A DNA stretch of 64,000 nt. Origin: Clostridiales bacterium (GTDB lineage: Bacteria; Bacillota; Desulfotomaculia; Desulfotomaculales; VENG01). Location of the stretch: contig JAIPEW010000012.1 in assembly GCA_021736985.1 (NCBI GenBank), positions 1-64,000 on the forward strand, written 5' to 3'. The notes beneath the pieces are model-generated. The model saw only the letters and a list, made by a program, of their open reading frames with translations, did not search any database and was not told the origin of the DNA. Position 1 is the first letter of the stretch; the number at the start of each line of letters is the position of its first letter. Position numbers and translations under genes: made by a program. This document shows positions 53,784-63,511 of the stretch, piece by piece.

Positions 53784-54531
53784 TAACCAGTATGAGGAAT
53801 TTAACTATAATAGCGAAGAGGTGCAGGATTACAATGATCCTGTGGAGAAAGACAATACTGTAGAGATGACAGGTGTGCAAAACTCACCTGGACTCGGGTT
53901 TTTAGAGCTTATTTACGGTATACTCTTTGAACCTGTAAAAACTTTTAAACAAATAGCTTTTAACCCTCCCATCGGGCAGGCGGTAATCATATATCTTGCA
54001 GTAAAGCTTTTGAGCGGAATAATGGGTGCGTTTATAAATGCTAATACCATGGCAGGGGCGCTTACGCAGGTACCTCCTATCCTGGCACAAGTAATTCATG
54101 GAATGGTGCCTTTGTTTATTCTGCTGGGACTTTTAATACAGTTTATAAAATGGTTTGTGTACAGCGGGGTTTTACATTTACTTGCGGATTTTTACGGAGG
54201 TGCGGGTACTGCCCGCGGAGTGTTTACCGTTTATGGATTGGCAGCACTTCCTACTGTTTTTTTAATACCTGTACAATTGCTGCTGCTGGTTTTATCTCCC
54301 GGAGAGGGGTTTGTTAATCTCTTAATCATACCTGTAACTCTTGCACTGGCAATATGGGGATTTATTATATTAATACTGGGTGTGCGCGAGGTTCACGAAT
54401 TTTCAACCGGCAGGTCTGTATTAGTAATATTTACTCCTGTCATTGCAATAATCCTGCTGGTTATTATAGCTGCTGCAGTACTGTTTTCTGTGGCTGCATC
54501 ATTACCGCATAACCTTCCTGGTATTTTTTAA
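53776..54531 (+). CDS. Yip1 family membrane protein
   Basis: The 251-aa protein has an acidic N-terminal segment (about 40 residues), then GLIYGILFEPVKTF-like ELIYGILFEPVKTFKQIAF and five hydrophobic helices, with FYGGAGTARGVFTVYGLAAL and LAIWGFIILILGVREVHEF. This is the Yip1/DUF1282 pattern. In bacteria the function is unknown. ATG 53776 follows GGAGG and overlaps the end of sppA, so the two are translationally coupled. Confidence 0.82.
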   Translation: MSNNQYEEFNYNSEEVQDYNDPVEKDNTVEMTGVQNSPGLGFLELIYGILFEPVKTFKQIAFNPPIGQAVIIYLAVKLLSGIMGAFINANTMAGALTQVPPILAQVIHGMVPLFILLGLLIQFIKWFVYSGVLHLLADFYGGAGTARGVFTVYGLAALPTVFLIPVQLLLLVLSPGEGFVNLLIIPVTLALAIWGFIILILGVREVHEFSTGRSVLVIFTPVIAIILLVIIAAAVLFSVAASLPHNLPGIF

Positions 54532-54618
54532 TTTTTCAGTAAAGGAAAAGGTTTTTGCGTATTGTTGAAGAAATAATAGATTAATAAATTTTTATTAAAG
54601 GTTAATGGTGTGGATTTT

Positions 54619-55017
54619 ATGAGTGATCGATGTAAAATTTTAGTTGCGGATGATCAACCAGGAGTTCTCAGATTGCTGCAGGAGATCCTGGAGGAAGATG
54701 GTTATGACGTAATAACAGCCAGGGATGGCAGGCAGATACTGGAATTAATATCCCGGGAGCCCCCTGGTTTAATACTTATGGATTTAAAAATGCCTGGTAT
54801 GGATGGTAAACAAGTGCTGGAAGAATTGAAAAAAACAGATAGAAAAATACCCGTAATAGTAATGACTGCATATGATAAAAATGAAATTGTAGAAGATATA
54901 AATCTGGAGATTAAATACTATTTAAGAAAGCCCTTTGATTTGGAAGAAATACGTTCTGTAATTAAAGGATTTACTGGTACTGCAGGTGGTCTGTCTTCAA
55001 AGGGGGAAGATAGCTAA
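54619..55017 (+). CDS. spo0F: Spo0F-like single-domain response regulator
   Basis: The 132-aa receiver protein has no output domain. It has the acidic pair ILVADDQ, the phosphoacceptor Asp in LILMDLKMPGMDG, the MTAYDK switch region and LRKPF with the conserved Lys. Location before fba, as in Bacillus, supports the Spo0F assignment as relay in the sporulation phosphorelay. Clostridia usually lack the full relay, so a different role is possible. ATG 54619 is chosen over GTG 54610. It overlaps the next gene by 1 bp. Confidence 0.85.
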   Translation: MSDRCKILVADDQPGVLRLLQEILEEDGYDVITARDGRQILELISREPPGLILMDLKMPGMDGKQVLEELKKTDRKIPVIVMTAYDKNEIVEDINLEIKYYLRKPFDLEEIRSVIKGFTGTAGGLSSKGEDS

Positions 55018-55709
55018 TGGAAAATAATATTATAAATTCAACTGTGCAACTGGCTATGCGGTGTCCTGAATGTGGAAAACTAGAATATCACGAGCTTTCA
55101 CGTTTTCAGTTGAGCGGAGTGAAGAGTCTTTATATAAATTGCAGTTGTGGCGCTGAAAAGCTAATTATAAAAACTAAAAAACATAAAGAATACTGGATTC
55201 AAGTACCTTGTGTAGTTTGTGAGACAAGGCACCTGCATACTATTCCCGGTAAATTGATGTGGAACGGCGGTGTGCACTATCTTTTATGCCATGAAACCGG
55301 TCTCGAACTGGGTTTTTTGGGCCCGGAAGAAAAAGTTAAAGAGCTCACGTCAGGATATGAAGAAGATTTAAAAGCACTGGCCAGTGAGTTTCCAGATGAC
55401 GATTACTTTCATAATTCTGACATAATGTATGAAGTGTTGAACTGCCTGCACGACATAGCAGAAAGAGATGCCCTTTACTGCCAGTGTGGGAATCGCGATG
55501 TAGACGTTGATATTTTTCCTGACAGGCTTGAGCTGCACTGCAAGGAATGTGACAGTGTTAATATAATATATGCTGAAAATGAAGAAGACTTGAAAGTTAT
55601 TCAAAAAGTAGACAATATTGAACTTGTTCAAAACGGGTTTGAATGTTTGGACAGCTATGCCAGCACGAAAAAAAGCTACAAAAATACTGGTAGAAAACGC
55701 AATAAATAA
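55017..55709 (+). CDS. Zinc-ribbon (CpXC-type) protein of unknown function
   Basis: The 230-aa protein has an N-terminal CxxC ribbon (AMRCPECGKLEYHELSRFQL and INCSCGAEKL), a second Cys pair (VPCVVCETRHLHT), an acidic helical middle, and a C-terminal CQCGN...HCKECDS ribbon. No enzyme motif is seen. It starts at the last base of spo0F (overlapping ATGA-type junction), so the two are coupled and may be functionally linked. I do not recognise a named family with confidence. Confidence 0.65.
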   Translation: MENNIINSTVQLAMRCPECGKLEYHELSRFQLSGVKSLYINCSCGAEKLIIKTKKHKEYWIQVPCVVCETRHLHTIPGKLMWNGGVHYLLCHETGLELGFLGPEEKVKELTSGYEEDLKALASEFPDDDYFHNSDIMYEVLNCLHDIAERDALYCQCGNRDVDVDIFPDRLELHCKECDSVNIIYAENEEDLKVIQKVDNIELVQNGFECLDSYASTKKSYKNTGRKRNK

Positions 55710-55788
55710 TTGGAAACACCCCTATACGGGGTGTATAATTATTTTAAAAAGGGAAAATTAATGTAAACAAGAAGGGAGGTCGATTATA

Positions 55789-56646
55789 ATTAATAATTTT
55801 GTAACAGTAGATGAATTGTTAAATAAAGCCAGGGCAGAGAAATATGCAGTTGGAGCTTTTAACTGCAACAACATGGAAATTGTGCAGGCTATAATCCAAG
55901 CCGCAGATGAAGAGAGAGCACCGGTAATTGTTCAGGCAAGCCAGGGTGCCATAAAATACGCTGGAATTGAATACATAGTTGCTATGACTCGAACTGCTGC
56001 CAGTAAAGCAAGTGTACCCGTGGCCCTGCACCTGGATCATGGAACTAGCTTTGAGCAAATAATGCAGTGTATAAGGGCTGGTTTTAGTTCTGTCATGTTT
56101 GACGGTTCTAAGCTGCCGGTAGAAGAAAATATAAGTGTTACAAAACAGGTGTTGGCTGCTTCCCGTCCTGCAGGAATTTCAGTGGAAGCTGAGCTGGGAA
56201 AAATAGGCGGCACTGAAGATGATATTACTGTAGACGAGCGGGACGCTATGTTTACTGATCCGCGGGAAGCCAGGGATTTTGTAGATAATACCGGTGTGGG
56301 ATCGTTGGCTGTAGCAATTGGTACTGCTCATGGTGCGTACAAGGGCAAGCCTGAACTGGATTTTGAGCGGTTGAGCGAAATATCATCGCTGTTAGACATA
56401 CCTATAGTTTTACATGGTTCTTCCGGTGTTCCTGACGAAGACATTAAGGAAGCAGTAAGCCGCGGTATTTGCAAAGTAAATATTGATACTAACATTCGTC
56501 AGGCTTTTACCCGGAAGTGCCGACAGGTACTTGAAGAAAAGCCGGAGGAAATTGATCCCCGTAAGGTTTTGGGTCCTGCCCGGGAAGCAGCAGTTGAAAT
56601 CATAAGAGAGAAAATTAGAGTTTTCGGTAGTTCCGGAAAAGCGTAA
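55789..56646 (+). CDS. fba: Class II fructose-bisphosphate aldolase, probable non-standard start
   Basis: The zinc-dependent aldolase of glycolysis. Metal and substrate motifs are visible: YAVGAFNCNNMEIVQAII, VALHLDHGTSFEQIMQCI, ELGKIGGTEDDI, GTAHGAYKGKPELDFERL and VLHGSSGVPDEDI. The first standard start is TTG 55816, which lacks a ribosome-binding site and would remove NNFVTVDE, the first strand of the barrel. GGGAGG at 55774-55779 points to ATT 55789 (or ATA 55786), giving about 285 aa, the family length. No ATG, GTG or TTG exists in frame between the upstream stop (55759-55761) and 55816. Confidence 0.9.
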   Translation: MNNFVTVDELLNKARAEKYAVGAFNCNNMEIVQAIIQAADEERAPVIVQASQGAIKYAGIEYIVAMTRTAASKASVPVALHLDHGTSFEQIMQCIRAGFSSVMFDGSKLPVEENISVTKQVLAASRPAGISVEAELGKIGGTEDDITVDERDAMFTDPREARDFVDNTGVGSLAVAIGTAHGAYKGKPELDFERLSEISSLLDIPIVLHGSSGVPDEDIKEAVSRGICKVNIDTNIRQAFTRKCRQVLEEKPEEIDPRKVLGPAREAAVEIIREKIRVFGSSGKA

Positions 56647-56658
56647 GGTGGTGTTATT

Positions 56659-57306
56659 ATCAGGCTTTTTATTGACACGGCAAATGTTGATGAGATCCGT
56701 GAAATGAACGACCTGGGAGTTATAAGCGGAGTGACTACTAACCCATCCCTTATTGCCAGAGAAGGAAGAGACTTCAAAGAAGTAGTCAAAGAAATTGTGT
56801 CTATAGTTGATGGTCCGATAAGTGCCGAAGTAGTAAGTATGGAAGCTGGCGGCATGATAAAAGAAGCCGAAGACCTTTCCACTATTCATCCTAATATAGT
56901 AATTAAAATACCTATGACAGGGGAAGGACTTAAAGCAGTTAAGCATTGTACAGCAAAAGGAATAAGTACTAACGTGACCCTGGTTTTTTCAGCTAACCAG
57001 GCTCTTATGGCTGCTTTAGCAGGTGCTAATTATGTTAGTCCTTTTGTGGGCAGGCTGGATGATATAGGTGTAGATGGTGTTGAAGTAGTTGATGAAATTA
57101 TACAGATATTTAATACGCACGCTCTTGATACAGAAGTTATATCCGCCAGCATAAGAAATCCAATGCACGTGACCAGGTCGGCCCAGGTTGGAGCAGATAT
57201 AGCTACTGTACCCACAAAAGTCTTAAGGCAGTTGTTAAAGCATCCCTTAACAGATATTGGTATACAGAAATTCTTGGACGATTGGAAAAACGCTGGTATA
57301 AAATAA
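56659..57306 (+). CDS. fsa: Transaldolase-like fructose-6-phosphate aldolase, probable ATC/ATT start
   Basis: The 215-aa TalC/FSA-type protein begins (M)[15 protein letters not shown] and has [16 protein letters not shown], the Schiff-base Lys in [11 protein letters not shown], and [12 protein letters not shown]. The frame after the fba stop contains no ATG, GTG or TTG before Met at 56704, which would remove the first strand and its Asp (FIDTA). AAGGTGG ends 7 bases before ATC 56659, with ATT 56656 as alternative. Length from 56659 is exactly that of the family. Confidence 0.9.
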   Translation: MRLFIDTANVDEIREMNDLGVISGVTTNPSLIAREGRDFKEVVKEIVSIVDGPISAEVVSMEAGGMIKEAEDLSTIHPNIVIKIPMTGEGLKAVKHCTAKGISTNVTLVFSANQALMAALAGANYVSPFVGRLDDIGVDGVEVVDEIIQIFNTHALDTEVISASIRNPMHVTRSAQVGADIATVPTKVLRQLLKHPLTDIGIQKFLDDWKNAGIK

Positions 57307-57389
57307 TAGTTTTATGCATCCAAGTTTTTACGTTTTCCCCGGTTGTAACTAAATGACAGTTACCTGCCTTTTTATCCGCTCTGATAAAT

Positions 57390-57440
57390 GAAAGGGTGAT
57401 CGCCGTTCCTGGATGCGGTTGCCCTTTCAACTAAGTTTTT
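57390..57440 (+). terminator. Terminator of the fba-fsa unit
   Basis: GAAAGGG and CCCTTTC at 57390-57396 and 57422-57428 enclose a partly paired GC-rich middle, followed by a TTTTT stretch after a short gap. Confidence 0.6.
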
Positions 57441-57524
57441 CCTTCATTTATTAATTTTTCTGCTTTTTATAATAATACAATTAATTAAAAATATTATTTA
57501 ATAGCAAATTACGGGGGGTTGTTT

Positions 57525-58778
57525 TTGAAAAGTTCAGAATTAGAAAACAAAACCATGGCAGAACTTTATAAAACTGCCAAGGATCTTGGTTTAAGCGGTT
57601 ATTCACGCTTGCGCAAAAGAGAATTAATCTTTGAAATCATGAAAGCTCAGACAGAAAATAATGGTTTGCTCTTTGCCCAGGGTGTTTTAGAAACACTGCC
57701 GGATGGTTATGGGTTTTTGAGGCCTTTTCAGTATTTGCCCAGCAATGACGATATTTATGTTTCATTGTCGCAAATACGGCGTTTTGACCTGCGCACGGGT
57801 GATCTTGTAGCAGGTCAGGTGCGCGGGCCCAAGGATACTGAACGATATTATGCTCTTTTAAGGGTGGAACAAGTTAACGGAGAGGATCCAGAAACAGCTT
57901 CGGACCGCCTTCACTTTGAAGGCCTTACCCCCCTTTATCCCCAGGAGCGTATTAATCTAGAAGTTTCCCCGGGGTACAAGGCTACAAGGATAATTGACTT
58001 GCTGTCGCCAATTGGTAAAGGCCAGAGAGGACTTATTGTATCTCCTCCCAAGGCTGGTAAGACAATGTTGTTAAAGGAAATAGCCAATAGTATAACGCAT
58101 AATGATCCTGAAATACATTTAATGGTGTTATTGATAGATGAGCGGCCCGAAGAAGTAACTGACATAGAGCGTTCCGTGCAGGGGGAAATTGTAAATTCAA
58201 CCTTTGACGAACCGCCCGATAATCATGTTAAAGTAGCTGATATGGTTTTAGAGAGGGCCAAACGCATGGTGGAGCACAAGCGGGATGTGGTAATCTTAAT
58301 GGACAGTATAACCCGCCTGGCCAGGGCACATAACGTGGTTGTTCCTCCCAGCGGGCGTACCCTGAGCGGCGGGGTAGATCCTTCCAGCTTGCACAAGCCC
58401 AAGAGGTTTTTCGGGGCAGCACGTAACATGGAAGAAGGCGGAAGCTTAACAATACTGGCAACTGCACTGGTAGACACCGGAAGCCGCATGGATGATGTTA
58501 TATTTGAAGAATTTAAAGGAACGGGAAACATGGAGTTGCTGTTGGACAGGAAACTTGCTGACCGGCGTATATTTCCTGCAATAGATGTTGTTAAGTCAGG
58601 GACGCGTAAGGAAGAAATGCTGCTAAACAAACAGGAGTTGGATATGTTATGGCATTTTAGGAAGGCAATTGCCGGGATGTCATCTCTTGATGCTTTAGAT
58701 ATGCTGAACGATCATATCCAGAAAACGCGCAGCAACAAGGAGTTAATTGAAGCATTCAGGGCACACAATAAATCTTAG
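57525..58778 (+). CDS. rho: Transcription termination factor Rho
   Basis: The 417-aa RNA-dependent ATPase has the N-terminal helical domain ([20 protein letters not shown]), the RNA-binding cold-shock-like fold with [15 protein letters not shown], and the P-loop [32 protein letters not shown] and the secondary RNA site around [14 protein letters not shown] 57525 follows a run of six G bases. The frame start TTG 57519 is only two codons earlier. No N-terminal insertion domain is present. Confidence 0.96.
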   Translation: MKSSELENKTMAELYKTAKDLGLSGYSRLRKRELIFEIMKAQTENNGLLFAQGVLETLPDGYGFLRPFQYLPSNDDIYVSLSQIRRFDLRTGDLVAGQVRGPKDTERYYALLRVEQVNGEDPETASDRLHFEGLTPLYPQERINLEVSPGYKATRIIDLLSPIGKGQRGLIVSPPKAGKTMLLKEIANSITHNDPEIHLMVLLIDERPEEVTDIERSVQGEIVNSTFDEPPDNHVKVADMVLERAKRMVEHKRDVVILMDSITRLARAHNVVVPPSGRTLSGGVDPSSLHKPKRFFGAARNMEEGGSLTILATALVDTGSRMDDVIFEEFKGTGNMELLLDRKLADRRIFPAIDVVKSGTRKEEMLLNKQELDMLWHFRKAIAGMSSLDALDMLNDHIQKTRSNKELIEAFRAHNKS

Positions 58779-58822
58779 TCAAAAGCATCTTCAGTACACA
58801 TGTCGTTATAATAACCTGGTGT

Positions 58823-58838
58823 TGTTTCACGGGAAACG
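58823..58838. promoter_or_regulatory. Degenerate parS-like site
   Basis: TGTTTCACGGGAAACG differs from the perfect parS in parB at two of 16 positions. It lies between rho and its terminator, about 54 kb from parB. Degenerate parS sites of this kind are bound in Bacillus. Confidence 0.45.
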
Positions 58839-58887
58839 GTTTTCCATGCGGTATATACTTTATACCGTGAGGAAAACCGTTTTTTTA
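58836..58887 (+). terminator. Terminator of rho
   Basis: ACGGTTTTCC pairs with GGAAAACCGT, and the inner GCGGTATA pairs with TATACCG. TTTTTTT follows. Confidence 0.88.
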
Positions 58888-59091
58888 TATTATATTGAAA
58901 GTTTTAGTTATTAAGCAAGGTTCCCTGTTGACTGAGAGCTTGTTTGCTGCGCAAAAAATTTTTGAGTAAACAAAACGTTATTATGTAACTAGTAAATCTA
59001 ACTGTTTTTGTATAAACTTTGAAAAATTGGTGATACTGGTTAAAGAATACCACATTATTGTCATTTATCAAGTAATTAGAAGGTGATGAAC
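58888..59091. other. Intergenic region between rho terminator and the M23 gene
   Basis: About 200 bp of AT-rich sequence without a gene. It should hold the promoter of the M23 peptidase gene, but I cannot place it confidently. Confidence 0.4.
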
Positions 59092-59955
59092 ATGATTAGA
59101 TTTACAAGATATATAAAAATTACGGCTGTCATAAATGTGCTTGCAGTATTATTTGCTTTTTCAGCACCTGCACATGCGCGGTGGGATGAGTTAGTGAAAC
59201 CAGGTGTTCGCTATGCGGGCCCGCCTTTACAGGAAAATGTGCAGAGTAAGCCGTCCAGTGTTTATAAGGTAAAAGAAGGCGATACCCTGTCCGAGATTGC
59301 ATGCAGGTACAGTATATCAACAGATAAATTAGCAGCATTAAACAACCTGACTGACAAAAACCTTATATATGTTGGACAAATTATACACTTACCTGTAAGC
59401 GTAGTAGTTCACGAGGTTTCCAGGGGAGAGACGCTTTCTTGCATTGCCAGCAATTATAATGTTGACGCAAATTACGTTGCCCACTATAATAATCTGGAAG
59501 ATGGGAGTAATCTATGTGTTGGCAATAAGATCTGTATACCGGTAGAAGGTTATAGCCTGGCTAAGAGTCTTCCGGTAGGAAAATTGCCCTGGCCGGTAGA
59601 CGGGTGGATTAGTTCACCATTTGGAATGCGAAACGGGCGGCTTCATGAAGGTGTTGACCTGGGGGCTAACACGGGTACTCCGGTTCGTGCTGCCCGTGAG
59701 GGGCGCGTAACTATTGCTGCTTCCAGGGGTACTTACGGGCTTACCGTAATCATAGACCACGGCAGCGGCCTGACAACGCTGTATGCCCATTGTTCCAGCC
59801 TTCTTGTGAGAGAAGGTGAATGGGTGCGCGCGGGAGAAAAAATAGCACGGGTAGGCAGTACAGGGCGTTCTACCGGTCCTCACTTGCATTTTGAAGTCAG
59901 GCTTGAAGGAATTTCTTATGATCCCCTGTTATGCCTGAGGAAAGGGTATGCATAA
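59092..59955 (+). CDS. Secreted LysM-LysM-M23 peptidase
   Basis: The 287-aa protein has a signal peptide (ITAVINVLAVLFAFSAPAHA), two LysM domains (YKVKEGDTLSEIACRYSIST and HEVSRGETLSCIASNYNVDA), and an M23 endopeptidase domain with LHEGVDLGANTGTPVRAA and GPHLHFEVRLEG, the zinc ligands. It is probably a peptidoglycan hydrolase of the sporulation or division type. ATG 59092 follows AAGGTG, with two alternative Met codons just upstream. It stands alone between rho and rpmE. Confidence 0.88.
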   Translation: MIRFTRYIKITAVINVLAVLFAFSAPAHARWDELVKPGVRYAGPPLQENVQSKPSSVYKVKEGDTLSEIACRYSISTDKLAALNNLTDKNLIYVGQIIHLPVSVVVHEVSRGETLSCIASNYNVDANYVAHYNNLEDGSNLCVGNKICIPVEGYSLAKSLPVGKLPWPVDGWISSPFGMRNGRLHEGVDLGANTGTPVRAAREGRVTIAASRGTYGLTVIIDHGSGLTTLYAHCSSLLVREGEWVRAGEKIARVGSTGRSTGPHLHFEVRLEGISYDPLLCLRKGYA

Positions 59956-60129
59956 TTTATCCCTGTTTATCTTCTTGTCACCGCGTGTAGCCTTGTGGTA
60001 TAATACTCAAGTATGTAAATTATTCATTTAACTGTGCGACATTCAATATAACTAAAAATAACCATGTTGCATGACATTGCGCATGGCTCCAGAGGTGCAG
60101 AAGAGTATTTTAGGAAAGAGGTGAATATA

Positions 60130-60342
60130 ATGAAGAAAAATAATACCCATCCCGAGTATGGAGAAGCTACTATAACTTGTGTATGTGGAAACACGTTCAA
60201 GACTGGTTCTACTACCCCCGGGAATATTAAAGTAGAAATCTGTTCAAATTGTCACCCATTCTATACCGGTGCCCGCCGTACAGTTGAAACCGGTGGAAGG
60301 GCTGAGAAATTCCGTAAAAAATATGGTTTAGATAATAAGTAA
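60130..60342 (+). CDS. rpmE: 50S ribosomal protein L31
   Basis: The 70-aa protein is of the zinc-binding (C+) type, with [13 protein letters not shown] and [18 protein letters not shown] 60130 follows GAAAGAGGTGAA. The open frame from 60064 would add an unrelated N-terminus. The position between rho and DUF1385/prfA is conserved in Firmicutes. Confidence 0.95.
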   Translation: MKKNNTHPEYGEATITCVCGNTFKTGSTTPGNIKVEICSNCHPFYTGARRTVETGGRAEKFRKKYGLDNK

Positions 60343-60397
60343 TGGTATTTAGCAGGGCACAGCAGCTCTGCTATTTGTTTCTAAAGGGGAGAGGTAG

Positions 60398-61282
60398 ATG
60401 AAACCAAAACAATATCATTATGGCGGCCAGGCGGTAATTGAAGGAGTGATGATGCGGGGCCCGCAAACCCGGTCAGTTGCTGTACGCTGTCCTGACTCTA
60501 CGATAGTGATAGATGAAAAACCGGTAAGTTCAATAACTTCCCGGCATAAAATACTAAGATGGCCCATGATCAGGGGAGTAATTATCTTATTTGAATCTCT
60601 AATTATGGGCTTGAATGCACTTTCTTATTCGGCCAACCAGGCATTGGGTGAAGAAGAAGAATTGACTACCCGGGATTTAGTCTTTACCATAGGAATAGCC
60701 GTTGTTTTAGCCGTGCTGCTTTTTATAGTAGTGCCTACCGGGGCAACCCATTTCCTGGTATCCAGAGAATACGGGAGTCTTATTGAAAACCTTGTAGAAG
60801 GTATTATACGTATAGGCGTATTTTTGCTTTATATAGTTGGGATATCTTTTATGCCTGATATTCGCCGCGTATTTGAATACCACGGTGCAGAGCACAAAAC
60901 TATAAATGCTTATGAAGCCGGGGAAGAACTCGAGACTGAAAATGTGCAGCGATATTCCACGTTCCACCCGCGTTGTGGAACAAGTTTTATAATCATAGTT
61001 TTGATAGTTAGTATACTGGTATTTGCCCTGCTGGGCGAGCAGGTGTTGTGGTGGAGAATTGTCTCCCGTATTTTGCTTCTGCCGGTAGTGGCCGGTGTTT
61101 CTTATGAATTGCTCAAACTTTCGGCTAAATTTGAAAATAATCCCTTATTTAAATTAATTATAATGCCCGGGAAGTTGATACAAAAGCTCACCACGAATAA
61201 ACCGGATGACAGCCAGGTAAAAGTGGCTATAGCTGCTCTGTCTGCTGTTCTGCAAGAAAACAGGGGTGAAGAGAATGTTTGA
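60398..61282 (+). CDS. DUF1385 family membrane protein
   Basis: The 294-aa protein begins [19 protein letters not shown] and has [38 protein letters not shown] and [20 protein letters not shown], all DUF1385 marks, with about four transmembrane helices. The conserved His, Glu and Cys residues suggest a metalloenzyme, but the function is unknown. It is always found next to prfA and rpmE in clostridia. It overlaps the start of prfA by 8 bp. Confidence 0.9.
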   Translation: MKPKQYHYGGQAVIEGVMMRGPQTRSVAVRCPDSTIVIDEKPVSSITSRHKILRWPMIRGVIILFESLIMGLNALSYSANQALGEEEELTTRDLVFTIGIAVVLAVLLFIVVPTGATHFLVSREYGSLIENLVEGIIRIGVFLLYIVGISFMPDIRRVFEYHGAEHKTINAYEAGEELETENVQRYSTFHPRCGTSFIIIVLIVSILVFALLGEQVLWWRIVSRILLLPVVAGVSYELLKLSAKFENNPLFKLIIMPGKLIQKLTTNKPDDSQVKVAIAALSAVLQENRGEENV

Positions 61283-62348
61283 AAAGCTGGATAGGCTGGT
61301 GGAACGCTACGACGAATTAAGCGAAATAATAAGTGATCCCGAGGTAATCGCAGACCATGAAAAATGGCAGAAATACGTAAAAAGCCATGCTGAATTAGAA
61401 GAGATAGTTAACACGTACAGCGATTATAAAAAGGTAGTTAAAGAAATAGAAGAAGCCCGGGATATGTTAAAAGACCAGCAGGAATCAGAGATGAAAGAAA
61501 TGGTTGAAAGTGAACTGGCAGAACTGGCAGAAAAAAAAGAAAAACTTGACAAACAACTAAAGTCTTTGCTGCTGCCCAGGGATCCAAATGATAAGAAAAA
61601 CGTGTTTATGGAGATTCGTGCCGGAAGCGGCGGAGAAGAAGCTGCCCTTTTTGCCATGGATCTTTATCGCATGTATTCAAGATATTCTGAACACCAGGGA
61701 TGGAAAATTGATATGATGAATACAAATTATACAGATCTGGGCGGTATAAAAGAAGTTGTATTCATGGTTATTGGAAAAGGAGCTTTCAGCAAGCTGAAAT
61801 TTGAAAGCGGTGTACACAGGGTGCAGAGAGTTCCAACTACCGAGTCGGGAGGGCGCATACACACATCAGCTGCAACAGTGGCAGTGCTGCCGGAGGCTGA
61901 GGATGTGGATGTTGAAATTAGTCCAGAGGATTTGAGGATTGATTATTTCTGTTCTTCGGGTCCGGGCGGGCAGTCTGTAAATACAACACAGTCTGCAGTG
62001 CGCCTTACCCACCTGCCTACAGGGCAAGTTGTGTCCATGCAGGATGAAAAATCACAGCACAAAAACAAGGATAAAGCAATGAAAGTACTAAAAGCGCGTC
62101 TCCTTGATTTAGCCCAGCATGAGCAGCAAAAAGAACAGGATGATAGCCGCAGGTCCCAGGTAGGGTCTGGAGACCGGAGCGAAAGGATCAGAACTTATAA
62201 CTTTCCTCAAAATAGAGTTACCGATCACCGCATAGGGCTTACATCGCACAAGCTCCAGCAGATATTAATGGGAGAGCTGGACGAAATAATAAGTACACTG
62301 ATTACAACTGACCATGCCGAGATGTTAAAGCAGGTGAATGAAGCATGA
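61275..62348 (+). CDS. prfA: Peptide chain release factor 1
   Basis: RF1 reads UAA and UAG. The 357-aa product has an N-terminal coiled region, [37 protein letters not shown] in domain 2/4 (RF1 type), and the GGQ loop as [23 protein letters not shown] 61275 is chosen over GTG 61266. Its stop overlaps the start of prmC in ATGA. It is modified on the GGQ glutamine by PrmC, encoded next. Confidence 0.95.
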   Translation: MFEKLDRLVERYDELSEIISDPEVIADHEKWQKYVKSHAELEEIVNTYSDYKKVVKEIEEARDMLKDQQESEMKEMVESELAELAEKKEKLDKQLKSLLLPRDPNDKKNVFMEIRAGSGGEEAALFAMDLYRMYSRYSEHQGWKIDMMNTNYTDLGGIKEVVFMVIGKGAFSKLKFESGVHRVQRVPTTESGGRIHTSAATVAVLPEAEDVDVEISPEDLRIDYFCSSGPGGQSVNTTQSAVRLTHLPTGQVVSMQDEKSQHKNKDKAMKVLKARLLDLAQHEQQKEQDDSRRSQVGSGDRSERIRTYNFPQNRVTDHRIGLTSHKLQQILMGELDEIISTLITTDHAEMLKQVNEA

Positions 62349-63247
62349 CAATAGATATAAAAAGCGCCCTTCTAGAAGGGCGCTTTTTTCTTAAGCAAGC
62401 AGGGATATCCAGTTATTCTCTGGATGCAGAGATATTGCTTTCTTATGCAACAGATAAGAAAAAAGAATTTATTTATCGCGAGCCATGTTTTACTGTCCCG
62501 GATGAAAATTATTCCATGTATATGGCCGTGCTGCGGGAGAGGGCCCGGGGAAAACCGGTCGCATATTTAACAGGGCACAAAGAATTCATGGGACTGCAGT
62601 TTAAAGTAGATAAAAGGGTGCTTATTCCTCGCCCAGAAACTGAATTATTAGTAGAGACAGCACTGGCCCTGCTGGGCGGCCCGCACCCCCCGGAGGGGCT
62701 GCCCGTGAAACTTCCCCCTGTTCCAGGGGCAGGAAGAGTGGTCGATATAGGAACCGGGAGCGGGGCTGCAGCCTTAAGCCTGGCGTATTACCTGCCGGAG
62801 TTGTATGTGTATGCTGCAGATATTTCTAAAGGGGCCCTGGAAGTAGCACGGCACAACGCCTGCTGCCTGGGAGTAAGCGAGCGGGTTGAATTTTTACATG
62901 GAGACCTGCTTGAGCCTTTAAAAAACAAGATTGGTTTATCTGAAATATCTTTAATGACTGCTAACCTGCCTTATATACCTTCAGAAGAAATGCCTTTTCT
63001 CCCGCCCGGTGTAAAAAATTATGAGCCTGAAGGTGCCCTGGATGGTGGTACGGATGGCCTGGTTTACTACAGGGAATTATTATATGGTGCCCTTGGATAC
63101 ATGGCTCCGGGGGGCTGTATACTCATGGAGATAGCCCCGGGACAGGAAAAAAAGATTTACGATATATCCCCGCCCGGCACTGTTATTAATATAGTAAAAG
63201 ACCCGGGAGGAAAAGAACGCCTGATAATTTTGCGTGTGGGCACATAA
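62345..63247 (+). CDS. prmC: Release factor glutamine methyltransferase PrmC
   Basis: This methylates the GGQ glutamine of release factors. The 300-aa product has the N-terminal helical substrate domain ([20 protein letters not shown]), [20 protein letters not shown], and the SAM motif [20 protein letters not shown]. The family's NPPY active-site motif reads [15 protein letters not shown] here, so Pro is replaced by Leu. The first ~15 codons contain a textbook terminator hairpin. The 3' part is notably GC-rich. Confidence 0.93.
   Translation: MTIDIKSALLEGRFFLKQAGISSYSLDAEILLSYATDKKKEFIYREPCFTVPDENYSMYMAVLRERARGKPVAYLTGHKEFMGLQFKVDKRVLIPRPETELLVETALALLGGPHPPEGLPVKLPPVPGAGRVVDIGTGSGAAALSLAYYLPELYVYAADISKGALEVARHNACCLGVSERVEFLHGDLLEPLKNKIGLSEISLMTANLPYIPSEEMPFLPPGVKNYEPEGALDGGTDGLVYYRELLYGALGYMAPGGCILMEIAPGQEKKIYDISPPGTVINIVKDPGGKERLIILRVGT
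62360..62388 (+). terminator. Intrinsic terminator within the prmC 5' coding sequence
   Basis: Arms 62360-62373 and 62374-62387 form an exact 28-bp palindrome centred on TCTAGA. AAAAGCGCCCTTCT with its complement gives a GC-rich stem, and six T bases follow. It begins 12 bp after the prfA stop and spans codons 6-15 of prmC. Confidence 0.8.
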
Positions 63248-63285
63248 ATAACCTTTAATGTTGGGTATTTTATACTAAAGTGAAA

Positions 63286-63470
63286 ACTTAATTCGTAAAC
63301 TCTTAAAAAATGCAGATAACAAACTGCAAATTAAAAGAGCCGGGGGGGGGTTCTGGAAGGTAGCGCATACCATAAGATCCCCAAAACCCGGCTACTTAGG
63401 GCGTAAAAAACTTGCTGTGCAGTATCACAGAGCGGAATTTGCTCCGTTGTGATCAATTCAAGACAAGAAC
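63286..63470 (+). repeat. Intergenic repeat, copy 13 (core type iii, degenerate right end)
   Basis: The left end has ATTCGTAAACTCTTAAAAAA, GATAACAAACTGCAAATTAA and TCTGGAAGGTAGCG. The core has CCCGGCTACTTAGGGCGTAA and AACTTGCTGTGCAGTATCA, nearly identical to copy 8. The right end (CTCCGTTGTGATCAATTCAAG) is decayed. Confidence 0.75.
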
Positions 63471-63511
63471 CGTTCCCGGTATTAACTTTAGTATAATTAG
63501 AGGGGTATAGT

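Noticed and set aside
56410-56946. Minus-strand open frame spanning fba and fsa
   Set aside because: Shadow of two core genes, Phe/Tyr/Ser-rich, without family resemblance.
59614-59889. Minus-strand open frame inside the M23 peptidase gene
   Set aside because: Shadow frame; the plus strand carries the zinc-site motifs.
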